A stretch of DNA of 64,000 nt from Planktotalea arctica (GTDB lineage Bacteria; Pseudomonadota; Alphaproteobacteria; Rhodobacterales; Rhodobacteraceae), in assembly GCF_002105285.1 (NCBI RefSeq), contig NZ_MUHR01000008.1:1-64000 (forward strand), read 5' to 3'. Shown here one piece after another: positions 43,281 through 51,750 of the stretch (position 1 is its first letter; every line of letters starts with the position of its first letter). The position numbers and the translations under genes were made by a program. The notes under the pieces were generated by a model. It ran no database searches, had not been told where the DNA came from, and saw only the letters and a program-made list of their open reading frames with translations.

Positions 43281-44619
43281 AATTTTACCAATAAGGGCAG
43301 CACAAACAGCCCTAAGCAGTTTGCAGCAGGCCTTCTGCCTGATCAAACTAGGGGGAGAAATCTTCGTGCTTGAAACTGCCCAAATTTCACAAAATTCGGG
43401 AATCTCAGGCATTTTAGATCTCCAGTTCTACAAATTGGGAGCGGCAAGGCTACTGATGTCCCGGTTCTTGGAAACGCAAACGTTCACGGATAAGCCCTCT
43501 GACGTGATCGCTGCCTTCATGGTGAGTCCCAGCACCAGAATTTTCGACAGCCTCGCCTTTAGCCCACTACCAACGCCCCCGACAACGCTGAACATGTGGC
43601 AAGGCTGCACGATCACACCTGCTTGCGGCGATTGGTTGATTATCCAGCGCTTTCTACTGGAGGTGATATGCGATGGCGACATGATACTATATCGCTACGT
43701 GGTATTGTTCCTTGCTCATATGCTGCAAAAACCAGAGGAGAAACCCGGTGTGATGGTCGTGTTGCTTGGCGGACAAGGCATCGGCAAGGGTGGTTTTTTC
43801 AGGTTGTTGTGCGCGATCTGGCAACTAACGACGCTGCTGGTATCCGACATCAACCATGTCCTCGGACAGTTTAACGCTCAGATTGAGCGCTCGTATGTAA
43901 TCTGCATGGATGAAGCGTTGTTTGGCGGAGACAAGAAATCAACAGATAGACTGAAATCCTTTGTGACTGAACCCACCGTCACAATCGAGCAAAAGTATCA
44001 GCCGCGAAGGGACATGGTATCCTACCACAGGCTCTTTGCCGCCAGTAACCACGCCCATTTTGCGCAAGTTGACACTGATGATCGGCGTTTCGTGTTTCTC
44101 AAGGTCTCGGGGAGTAAAAAGGGTGATACCGCCTATTGGGACCGGTTTCACAAGGCAGTAGCAGACCCAGCCATTATGGCCGCCATGGCGCACGACCTGA
44201 AGAACTATGACATTAGCGAATTCAACCCTCGCATGCGCCCAAAGACAGATGCGCATAGCGACCAGAAGGTTCGTTCACTCAACAGCTTCGACAGATACTG
44301 GTATGAAGTCCTGAGTTCGGGCTCCATCGACTCGGGGGATGTGCTGCAAACGCCATTGACATGGGAGGACACGCTTTTCGTCAGTACGCAACGCTTGATG
44401 GGTGCGTGGCAGGCTTATGAAAAGCAGGGAGGGAAGCGCTTTTCAGCCCCCCAATCACGAGAAATTCGTATTGCCCTCAAACAACTGTGCCCCTCTGCCC
44501 AACCAAGCCGCAAGGTGAATGGCGGTTACCAATTACGTGGATTCATCTTGCCGCCCTTGCCATCAGCAAGAGCCGAATTCGTCAATTTTCTAGGTGGGGA
44601 GGTGTCATGGAGCGACTGA
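43273..44619 (+). CDS. Phage/satellite primase-helicase (DUF5906/D5-like)
   Basis: A 448-residue SF3-type helicase-like protein. The P-loop is GGQGIGKGG (166-174); the residue after Lys172 is Gly rather than Ser/Thr. ICMDEALFGGDKKSTDRLKSF gives a Walker B-like segment, and LFAASNHAHFAQVDTDDRRFVFL gives the SF3 sensor motif C region. It forms a replication pair with the upstream primase. Immediately downstream is an iteron array that may be its origin. Confidence 0.85.
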   Translation: MAKILPIRAAQTALSSLQQAFCLIKLGGEIFVLETAQISQNSGISGILDLQFYKLGAARLLMSRFLETQTFTDKPSDVIAAFMVSPSTRIFDSLAFSPLPTPPTTLNMWQGCTITPACGDWLIIQRFLLEVICDGDMILYRYVVLFLAHMLQKPEEKPGVMVVLLGGQGIGKGGFFRLLCAIWQLTTLLVSDINHVLGQFNAQIERSYVICMDEALFGGDKKSTDRLKSFVTEPTVTIEQKYQPRRDMVSYHRLFAASNHAHFAQVDTDDRRFVFLKVSGSKKGDTAYWDRFHKAVADPAIMAAMAHDLKNYDISEFNPRMRPKTDAHSDQKVRSLNSFDRYWYEVLSSGSIDSGDVLQTPLTWEDTLFVSTQRLMGAWQAYEKQGGKRFSAPQSREIRIALKQLCPSAQPSRKVNGGYQLRGFILPPLPSARAEFVNFLGGEVSWSD

Positions 44620-44885
44620 TGGGGCCTTCCAAACGGTTTGAGCTGGCAAGTTTGCCAGCTCTTGCCACCAGCAATGGCAAGAAAAAATCTCAATTTCTCA
44701 TATGCTTAAGGCTATCTTGCCACCATTGCCACCACTTTCCAAAAAGTAGGAGAGAGAAGAGGCTAGGGGTAATCACAAGGCTTTTTCAAAAGTGGTGGCA
44801 ATGGTGGCAAGCCCCCTCCCGCTCATCCACGAAGTGCTGCGCAAACACCTTCTATCACCCTTCACACTCTGAACTGGAGGCTTGA
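44607..44885 (+). CDS. Possible small protein over the repeat array (doubtful)
   Basis: A 92-codon frame begins at an ATG with a good GGGGAGG site and overlaps the helicase stop. However, the translated product (LSCHHCHHF and WWQWWQ) is largely dictated by the repeats at 44641-44811. Either a real small protein translated through the array or a by-product of it. I lean to the latter. Confidence 0.25.
   Translation: MERLMGPSKRFELASLPALATSNGKKKSQFLICLRLSCHHCHHFPKSRREKRLGVITRLFQKWWQWWQAPSRSSTKCCANTFYHPSHSELEA
44641..44811. repeat. Iteron and inverted-repeat array, candidate replication origin
   Basis: Five copies of the 9-mer TTGCCACCA: direct at 44662, 44717 and 44726, and inverted at 44793 and 44802. 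They are embedded in a long inverted repeat with 31-bp arms (44716-44746 and 44781-44811; 29 of 31 paired; arms begin CTTGCCACCATTGCCACCAC) and a 34-bp loop. Two small hairpins precede it: AGCTGGCAA/TTGCCAGCT (44641-44660) and CTTGCCA/TGGCAAG (44661-44681). The position directly after primase and helicase genes suggests an origin of replication for the excised element. Confidence 0.7.
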
Positions 44886-44886
44886 A

Positions 44887-45546
44887 ATGACCAACGACAA
44901 ACGCGTCGGCGAGATCAAAGCCACCATATATTCTCTTCACCGAATCCACGACGCGCGCGGCAATCGCGGGCCACCGTCCATGAGGTCCTGTGCAACACCA
45001 CTATACCGACAACACCTCACCAGGAGAAACACCATGTCTACCACGACCATCAGCCACATCTTATCGCCATACAAGTTGACAGAAAGCCTCGCATCTCGCA
45101 CGCGCCAGTTAAGCTGCCTAGAACTTATCGAGAGCTACTTTGAGCAAGGCATGACGGTGCCTTCAGAGGTCGATTTGGGCGGCTGTATGGGCTATGAATG
45201 GCGAGCAAGGATTGCTGAACTTCCAGATGCTCTGATCCACTCCCTGTCTCAGCACATAATCCCGGCACTTAAGGGCTGCCGATTACAGGCTGGCGATGCT
45301 GCAAGCTCATATGGCGAGATGCGGCAGTTCGTCGATCGCGCTCAAGGTGTGATTGAATATTGCGAAGGACAAAAGAAGACAATCGTGAAAGCTTTTCGGC
45401 AGCGCCCCTCAAAAAAAACCCAAGTCGACGCTTTGGTCAGTGCGCAGTCACTTTTGCGAGACATGGTGATGCTGCTCGAGGATATGCACTGCGTCGCCGT
45501 AAAATGTGAGGAGCGCGCCTGTGAGCAAACGCTGCCAACGGTTTAG
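44887..45546 (+). CDS. Hypothetical island protein
   Basis: A protein of up to 219 residues that I do not recognise. Two starts have good ribosome-binding sites: ATG 44887 (GGAGG) and ATG 45034 (AGGAG). From the second, the product is 170 residues, MSTTTISHILSPYKLTESLA, mostly helical and soluble. The first 49 residues of the longer form look little like protein sequence, so 45034 may be the true start. No motif points to a function. Confidence 0.55.
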   Translation: MTNDKRVGEIKATIYSLHRIHDARGNRGPPSMRSCATPLYRQHLTRRNTMSTTTISHILSPYKLTESLASRTRQLSCLELIESYFEQGMTVPSEVDLGGCMGYEWRARIAELPDALIHSLSQHIIPALKGCRLQAGDAASSYGEMRQFVDRAQGVIEYCEGQKKTIVKAFRQRPSKKTQVDALVSAQSLLRDMVMLLEDMHCVAVKCEERACEQTLPTV

Positions 45547-45701
45547 CTGAAAGTAAACGCCCGTCTTGGATTATTCCCATGCGCGCGCACGAATTTCGAC
45601 GCGACTGCTCTAATCATGAAGCTATCAGAGGCTGCTGCTACGACAAGCCGTGCGGGTTTACAGTACCATGCTGCGAGTATCGCGTCGAAGAAAGGTATCA
45701 A

Positions 45702-46001
45702 ATGGTTCACTTAAACGAAGCACAGACCACCAGTTTTGGCGTCGAAGTTCCGCGCTGTCAGGCAAAGAGCAAGCGCAGTGGTGATCAGTGCCGCAAGCCA
45801 GCAGTGCGTGGCAAGAGGGTCTGTAGGACCCACGGAGGCGCGTCGACTGGACCTAAGACATCACAGGGACTGAAGCGCTGTGTCGACGCAAGAACAATCC
45901 ACGGGCGCGAAACTCGCGCGATGCGTCAAAGGCGCGCAGAAAAACTCAAGGAGCTTCGTGAGATTGAGAGCCTTTTGATCAACGTCGGTCTGATCCTTTA
46001 G
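45702..46001 (+). CDS. HGGXSTG-domain small protein
   Basis: A 99-residue basic protein. The four-cysteine-like element CQAKSKRSGDQCRKPAVRG with CRTHGGASTGPKT matches the small HGGXSTG proteins common on phages and islands. Cys, Cys, Cys and His could bind a zinc ion. The ATG at 45702 follows AAAGG; upstream in-frame sequence is unlikely to be translated. Function unknown; DNA binding is plausible. Confidence 0.75.
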   Translation: MVHLNEAQTTSFGVEVPRCQAKSKRSGDQCRKPAVRGKRVCRTHGGASTGPKTSQGLKRCVDARTIHGRETRAMRQRRAEKLKELREIESLLINVGLIL

Positions 46002-46567
46002 TCCCGCGCTAGCATGTATAGTTTATTATTGCCTTTCAAAACGCTATATCGAGGTGGTTTCGGCTCGGAGAGCTTTCGTCACTTTTTCTTGACTAAGGTC
46101 ATCAGCCAGAAGACCTTTGCAAGCGCGATTTTACGGTTCAGGCAGGCTTTGTTTCACAAATCGTGCTCGGAGGATTCACCACATAAATCCAGCGTGATAG
46201 CTGGTGACCATGAGCAGCTGGACCCCTACGAATTACAAGACCAAGAACTGGTCACATTATAATCGAGCGCTGAAGCAGCGTGGTTCGCTGTCGATCTGGT
46301 TTGACGCGGAGATGGCTTGGGAGGCGAAGCCATCATGCCATCGTGGACGCCAGCAAGCCTATAGCGATGCGGCCATCCAAGCCTGTCTGAACATGAAAGT
46401 GCTGTTCGGTTTGCCTTTGAGACAGACGACTGGCTTTGTTGAAAGTCTGCTGGAATTGATGGGGCTTTACTGGTCAGTGCCAGGCTTTAGCACCTTGTGT
46501 CGGCGGCAGAAGACGTTGCCGGTCGCCATTCCAACGGGGCTCACTGGAGCCGTTACATCTGCTCATC

Positions 46568-46608
46568 CCCTCTCGGGCATTGCTGCGCAATACCCTGCCG
46601 GGGCAGCA
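46568..46608 (+). repeat. 41-bp palindromic insert, copy 1
   Basis: Exactly 41 bp between ATC and GAT of the LLI-DSTG codons of the transposase. It contains three adjacent small hairpins: CCC-TCTC-GGG, ATTGC-TGC-GCAAT and CTGCC-GG-GGCAG. Confidence 0.8.
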
Positions 46609-46749
46609 GATAGTACCGGCATTAAAGCTGAGGGCAACGCCCGCAAGCATGGCGATCCTAAACGCCGCCTTTGGCGCAAGATAAACATTGGTATCAATGA
46701 GCAAACACTGGAAATACGTGCGGTCGAGGTCACCGGTAGCAGCATTGGC

Positions 46750-46790
46750 CCCTCTCGGCAGATTGCTTTGCAATCGCCTGCCGGGCAATG
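46750..46790 (+). repeat. 41-bp palindromic insert, copy 2
   Basis: Exactly 41 bp between the Gly of GSSIG and the Asp of DALMLPD. The hairpins are CC-TCTC-GG, GATTGC-TTT-GCAATC and TGCC-G-GGCA, the same plan as copy 1 with different stem bases. Confidence 0.8.
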
Positions 46791-47072
46791 GATGCGCTGA
46801 TGTTGCCTGACCTGCTTAGCCAGATCCCGCCGGATCAAGTAATCGGCTATGTCACGGCGGACGGCGCTTACGATACACGTAAATGCCATGACGCGATTGC
46901 AGCGCGGAACGCCAGTGCGATTATCCCACAGCGCAAAAACGCCAAGCTGTGGAAACCTGACTCGCCCAGAGCCAGAGCGCGCAACAAGGTCGTCCGATCC
47001 TCAAAGTATCTGGGTCGCGCGTTGTAGCGACAGTTAACTGGATATCACCGTCGAAGCCGCGTTGAGACGAAA

Positions 47073-47113
47073 CCTCTCGGGATCATGTTGCGCATAACCC
47101 TGTCGGTCAGTGA
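47073..47113 (+). repeat. 41-bp palindromic insert, copy 3
   Basis: Exactly 41 bp after the SRVETK codons and before IHCVKLLGQ. The hairpins are CC-TCTC-GG, ATG-TTGCG-CAT and CTG-TCGGT-CAG; more diverged than copies 1 and 2. Confidence 0.75.
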
Positions 47114-47314
47114 ATCCATTGTGTGAAATTACTCGGTCAGCGCCTCTCGGCGCGCGACTTCGACCGCCAGGTTGCGGAGATCCAAATCCGTGCCGCGATC
47201 CTAAACGGCTTCACAGCTCTTGGCATACCCCGTACCGTTGCCATAGGCTAAGTCCGTCTGGGGAAAGGGGAAGCACGGCCTCAGACCGATTTGTGCAACA
47301 AAGCCGTTCAGGCA

Positions 47315-47542
47315 TCCTGTGGTTTCCGGTGTTTTATTCAGAATTGTGGCAAAGGCGCTCTCGATTTAGCATGTAGTCTTGGCGGGCTTTTTGCAACAAA
47401 GCCTGTGCGATTGACAATCCGCTTGCGTAAATGTCAGAATTTAATTCTGGCACGCATTGTTAGGTAACAAGCAATCAGTAAATTGAACCTTGGTTGCGTT
47501 TTATTTACTAAGTTGATTTTCAAAATTAAGGCGAGGACTTAG
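47315..47542. promoter_or_regulatory. AT-rich leader of the defence operon with a solo IS end
   Basis: TTGCAACAAAGCC at 47391-47403 repeats the inner end of the neighbouring IS terminal repeat, suggesting an older IS remnant. TTGACA at 47411 is a good -35 candidate for the defence operon but has no clear -10 partner. CAGAAT-TTA-ATTCTG (47436-47450) is an inverted repeat that could be an operator. Confidence 0.4.
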
Positions 47543-49030
47543 TTGACCCATTCTTTACGACATGCTGACGCGACACCATACGCATCCTCATTGATCGAAG
47601 GTCTAAGAGATTTTGGGTACAGCCTCGAAACATCGCTTGCAGATATCGTGGACAATTCAATCACTGCTGGTGCCAGAAGGGTTGATATTCTTGCCAACAC
47701 TACGGGGGAGCATCCTTGGATCGCCGTTGTTGATGACGGCAGCGGCATGTCAGAGCAGGCTCTTGTAGACGCAATGCGGCCTGGGTCTAGAAACCCCAAG
47801 GAGGATCGCCTCGCAGACGACTTAGGTCGCTTCGGTCTTGGGTTGAAGAGTGCCAGTTTTGCCCAAGCTCGCAAGCTTTCCGTTTATTCTCGATCCGAGA
47901 ATGAAGGTATATGTGCTACGTGGGATTTAGATGAGGTCGCGAAATCCAACGCTTGGCAAATTTCGCTTCAGGATGCATTCACACATCCAGCGATTCAGAA
48001 CATGAACGGGCCGAGCGGTACAGCAGTCATCTGGCGAAAATTGGATCGCCTCGATGGTGGATACCGAAATAGCGCAGCGGATCGTGCACGCACAATCAAT
48101 GCATCGCTTTCACAAGCGGAACAACATCTACGGCTTGTGTTCCATCGTTTCATGGAAGGTGCCCGTCCAAGACTGAAACTATTCCTGAACGGTCGACTGC
48201 TCGCTCCCATAGATCCATTTGCAGAGAGCAATCCAGCTACCCAGTTTGATCAGCCCGACGATTTGCCTCTTTCGAAAGGAATTGTCGGAATCAGGTGCGT
48301 CACGCTTCCTCATCATAAAAAAATGTCAAAGGTTGCTTGGGACGAAACTGGAGGGCCTGACGGGCATCTTAAATCGCAGGGACTTTATATTTATCGTGCC
48401 GATCGACTAATCATTGCGGGGGGTTGGCTCGGTCTCACGCGCCAAACCGAGCTCACAAAACTCTGCCGTGTCAAAATCGACATTCCGAACTCGATGGATG
48501 CAGACTGGAAGATCGATGTAAAAAAAGCGTCAGCGCAGCTTCCGCCGGTCGTAAGGGATCGCTTGCGTAAGGTCGTCGAGCGCTTTGTCGGAACATCCAA
48601 GAGAACTTATCGCAAACGCGGGCGGAAGCTAGTCGACGAGCAACGCGATGTTATGTGGGGTCAGATAAAGACGGACGAGAACATCATTTTCCGTCCAAAT
48701 CTCGAGCACCCTGTGTTCGAGGAGTTCCGAGACCGTCTCAATGATGATCAGCTTGCAAAAGCCTTCAACAACTGCATCGCGTTACTGGGCGCTACCCTTC
48801 CTATTGAAACGCTTCATGCAGATCTTCTGGGAACCTCGGAAGCAGTAATTTCAGATCCTGTCGCGCTTGATGCCTTGCGCCAGCAAATCGAGGCTTTGGT
48901 CCCTAAGCTTCTTGAACGGAATATACCTGAAGCCAATATTCCTGATGTTTTGCGAAACGACGATTTGATTAAGGCTAACTGGGCCGATGCAGAGCCTATC
49001 ATTCTAGAATTTCTTGGAGAAAATAAATAA
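47543..49030 (+). CDS. MORC/MutL-like GHKL ATPase of a defence operon
   Basis: A 495-residue protein with a complete GHKL ATPase module: DIVDNSITAGA (34-44, with the Mg-binding Asn38), DDGSGM (64-69) and GRFGLGLKSAS (95-105). An S5-like transducer region follows. I chose the TTG at 47543, with GAGGA 6 bp upstream, because it precedes SLRHADATPYASSLIEGL, the family start. Prokaryotic MORC/paraMORC proteins are found in restriction-type loci with SF2 helicases and nucleases, exactly as here. Its stop overlaps the Z1 start (TAATG). Confidence 0.88.
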   Translation: MTHSLRHADATPYASSLIEGLRDFGYSLETSLADIVDNSITAGARRVDILANTTGEHPWIAVVDDGSGMSEQALVDAMRPGSRNPKEDRLADDLGRFGLGLKSASFAQARKLSVYSRSENEGICATWDLDEVAKSNAWQISLQDAFTHPAIQNMNGPSGTAVIWRKLDRLDGGYRNSAADRARTINASLSQAEQHLRLVFHRFMEGARPRLKLFLNGRLLAPIDPFAESNPATQFDQPDDLPLSKGIVGIRCVTLPHHKKMSKVAWDETGGPDGHLKSQGLYIYRADRLIIAGGWLGLTRQTELTKLCRVKIDIPNSMDADWKIDVKKASAQLPPVVRDRLRKVVERFVGTSKRTYRKRGRKLVDEQRDVMWGQIKTDENIIFRPNLEHPVFEEFRDRLNDDQLAKAFNNCIALLGATLPIETLHADLLGTSEAVISDPVALDALRQQIEALVPKLLERNIPEANIPDVLRNDDLIKANWADAEPIILEFLGENK

Positions 49031-51750
49031 TGTCAGATAGTTACGATAAACTGGACGCGACGGTCTCTCAAGCAATTCTAGGGGATGAGAAAAAATCCCC
49101 AGATGAACTCCGGGAACTGATCGGGACTCTTAATACCTATGTGACAGGCGGAGCTGTGGACGTCGAAGACCTAGAAAAGCTCGCGCGCAACATCGAGACG
49201 CGGTACAGCGTAAGCATGGGAATGGGTGCGATTGTAGACGATGGAAACTTCGAACCGTGGCTCGACACTGCCAAGAGGGAAATCGATCCTTTCTACTGGA
49301 AGCGCTATCAAAAATTGTTAGTCAAGAACGGACTACCCCAAGATGTTGTGACCAAGCTTGATTACGTCACCGACCAAATTTTGGGGCGTCTTGGTGACCC
49401 AAACAAGAACTCCGAGTGGGACAGGCGGGGAATGGTGGTTGGTCACGTCCAAAGCGGCAAGACCGCAAACTATGCTGGGCTTATCTGCAAAGCTGCAGAC
49501 GCTGGGTACAGGTTGATCATTGTAATCGCAGGAATTCACAACAACCTCAGAAACCAGACACAAGAACGCATCGACGAAGGATTTATCGGACGTGATACGG
49601 GACGTATGGCCACTGGTTCCAACAAAGCAAAAATCATTGGCGTAGGCGAATTCGAGGACGATCGCGTTCCGGTCAGCCTTACAACGGCCTTTGCCGATTT
49701 CAATAAATCCACGGCAAACAACAACAAAAGTCAGATCGGCTCATATAATGTTCCCGTCGTTCTGGTGATCAAAAAGAACTACAATACGCTGCGAAACCTG
49801 ATCGATTGGCTGAAAGAAAACAGTGCAAAAGGGGACGCTGAAATGATTGACCAGCCTATGCTGCTGATCGATGACGAGGCTGATAACGCCTCAATTAACA
49901 CAAAGTTCGGCAAACAAGCCGTTACAACTATTAATGGTCAGATCCGGGACCTGCTAGGAGCGTTCCATCGTAGTTGCTACATTGGCTATACTGCCACGCC
50001 ATTTGCCAACATTTTCATCGATCCCGAGCAGGACGACGAAATGCATGGTGAGGATCTTTTCCCCAAGCACTTCATCATCGGCCTGGACGCACCATCAAAT
50101 TATTTTGGCGGTAAAAAGGTATTTATTGATGGGGTTCCCGATGACGGTGAGCCAGAGTTTCTGCGGTTCGTCGATGACAACGAAGACTGTTTCCCGATGT
50201 CGCATAAGAAAGAGCATATTGTAGATGAGCTTCCTCAATCTCTACACGAAGCCCTAGCCGCATTCCTATTGGCGCGTACAATCCGGAATCTGCGTGGACA
50301 GTCAGATAAACACGCGTCGATGCTTGTGAATGCTAGCCGCTTTACTGGCGTTCAGGGCTTGCTGAGGAACAGGCTCCATGAGGCGTTACAGAAAATAATC
50401 GACTCTCTACGAGTGAACGGCGCACTTGCCAGTGCTGCCCACGAGGACCCTGAAATTTCAAACCTCTATGCTGTTTGGTTAGAAGAGTTTTCGGGCTTAG
50501 AATTCACTTGGTCAGAGGTTCAAGCCGCCCTTCTGGATGCGGTGGCTTCAGCAAAGGTTGTTGAAGTCAACAGCAGTGCCAATGGCCTAGACTATACTAC
50601 AAAGGGTCAAACAATCATTGCCATTGGTGGATACTCCTTATCTCGCGGCCTTACTCTCGAAGGCCTGACGACAACCTGGTTTCTGCGAAATACGGCAATG
50701 TACGATACCTTAATGCAGATGGGGCGGTGGTTTGGCTACAGACCAGACTACGAGGATGTATGCCGCATCTGGATGCCGCGCTCAGCCGTCTCCTGGTACT
50801 CACATATTGCTAAAGCAACAGACGAGCTTCACCTCGAACTTCGAAACATGGAAAAAGCAAAATTGACACCTGGAGAATTTGGACTGGCAGTCCGGAGCCA
50901 TCCCTCGGCGCTTCTGGTGACCGCTCGCAACAAAGTGGGATCCGGGAAGAAGACCATTGCCGTCGGTCTGTCTTCACAATTTGTGGAAACCGCCAGACTA
51001 GACGTGTCCACCAAAGCGCTGAAGGGCAATAGGATGGCCGCCTCAACGCTTATCCAATCCCTGGGTGCCAATTCTTATAGTGAGAAAGCCGTCCCCGGTG
51101 GAACGCTTTTTCGAGATGTTCCGGTAGAAGCAATCGATGCGTTCCTGAGAGCATGGCATAATGCCGAGCAATCGATCACAACACAAATCGAACCTCTGAG
51201 AAAATATATTGGAGATCGCAGTACTGATGAACTTAGCCATTGGGATGTTCTTGTGGGGTCGCTTGAGAAATCAGACGACCCAGACGACTCAATCGTGGTG
51301 AACGGCCGTACGATCAACCCGATGAGGCGGAAAATCCTTGCCGCTGATCTTCCTAAAGGGTTTTTGTCGATTGGCGGCTCGAAGATGCGCGTATCGTCTC
51401 GTGGTGTGGAACGGGTCGGCATCCACGATGACGATGCTCTTGATGTTGAAGCCGACTACCGGAGTATCGAGAAAAAGGCCGAGGGGTCGAAAATTAACTA
51501 CCCAGGCAAGATCTATCGATCAGTTCGACCTCGGCCGCTGCTCGCGCTTTATCATGTCAAAATCAAGGAGGCCGAAGGCTCAACCGATGCACTGCCAGAA
51601 AATTGCCCTGGTGAACCGGTAGTCGCATGGGCAATCAGCTTCCCAAGATCCGCCCGTGCAGACGAGCGGGTCGAGTATATAATCAATTCCCGCAAACAGC
51701 TGGAGCTCTTGGGCGAAGAAGACGAGGACGATGATGCCGATGTTGAATAA
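49030..51750 (+). CDS. Z1-domain helicase-like ATPase
   Basis: A 906-residue protein. Walker A is GHVQSGKT (138-145), Walker B is LLIDDEAD (278-285), and the Z1 signature QMGRWFGYR (563-571) corresponds to an arginine-finger motif. The N-terminal region (1-120) is helical. The acidic C-terminus ends EEDEDDDADVE. Z1 proteins are predicted SF2-type motors in restriction-like systems. The DUF4420 gene starts 20 bp before its stop, so the two are coupled. Confidence 0.92.
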   Translation: MSDSYDKLDATVSQAILGDEKKSPDELRELIGTLNTYVTGGAVDVEDLEKLARNIETRYSVSMGMGAIVDDGNFEPWLDTAKREIDPFYWKRYQKLLVKNGLPQDVVTKLDYVTDQILGRLGDPNKNSEWDRRGMVVGHVQSGKTANYAGLICKAADAGYRLIIVIAGIHNNLRNQTQERIDEGFIGRDTGRMATGSNKAKIIGVGEFEDDRVPVSLTTAFADFNKSTANNNKSQIGSYNVPVVLVIKKNYNTLRNLIDWLKENSAKGDAEMIDQPMLLIDDEADNASINTKFGKQAVTTINGQIRDLLGAFHRSCYIGYTATPFANIFIDPEQDDEMHGEDLFPKHFIIGLDAPSNYFGGKKVFIDGVPDDGEPEFLRFVDDNEDCFPMSHKKEHIVDELPQSLHEALAAFLLARTIRNLRGQSDKHASMLVNASRFTGVQGLLRNRLHEALQKIIDSLRVNGALASAAHEDPEISNLYAVWLEEFSGLEFTWSEVQAALLDAVASAKVVEVNSSANGLDYTTKGQTIIAIGGYSLSRGLTLEGLTTTWFLRNTAMYDTLMQMGRWFGYRPDYEDVCRIWMPRSAVSWYSHIAKATDELHLELRNMEKAKLTPGEFGLAVRSHPSALLVTARNKVGSGKKTIAVGLSSQFVETARLDVSTKALKGNRMAASTLIQSLGANSYSEKAVPGGTLFRDVPVEAIDAFLRAWHNAEQSITTQIEPLRKYIGDRSTDELSHWDVLVGSLEKSDDPDDSIVVNGRTINPMRRKILAADLPKGFLSIGGSKMRVSSRGVERVGIHDDDALDVEADYRSIEKKAEGSKINYPGKIYRSVRPRPLLALYHVKIKEAEGSTDALPENCPGEPVVAWAISFPRSARADERVEYIINSRKQLELLGEEDEDDDADVE

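Larger units (their letters stand above)
46210..47251 (+). pseudogene. IS5/IS903-type transposase, broken
   Basis: The DDE transposase is recognisable from SSWTPTNYKTKNW through RQTTGFVESLLEL, GNARKHGDPKRRLWRKINIG, PDLLSQIPPDQVIGYVTADG and KLLGQRLSARDFDRQVAE to the stop at 47249-47251. It is disrupted by three 41-bp inserts (each shifts the frame), by a 1-2 base indel near 46535, and by a TAG at about 47025 where a Trp codon is expected. It cannot be expressed as one protein. Confidence 0.9.
46145..47305 (+). mobile_element. Degenerate IS5-family (IS903-like) insertion sequence
   Basis: Terminal inverted repeats GGCTTTGTTTCACAAATCG (46145-46163) and the complement of GGCTTTGTTGCACAAATCG (47287-47305) differ at one base. 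A 9-bp target duplication GTTCAGGCA flanks it (46136-46144 and 47306-47314), the size expected for IS903-type elements. The copy is 1161 bp; subtracting three 41-bp inserts leaves 1038 bp, the normal size of such elements. The intact duplication shows that it has not recombined since insertion. Confidence 0.92.

Noticed and set aside
44607-44885. Zinc-finger-like small protein after the helicase
   Set aside because: The His/Cys and Trp runs follow from the TTGCCACCA repeats; kept only as a low-confidence entry.
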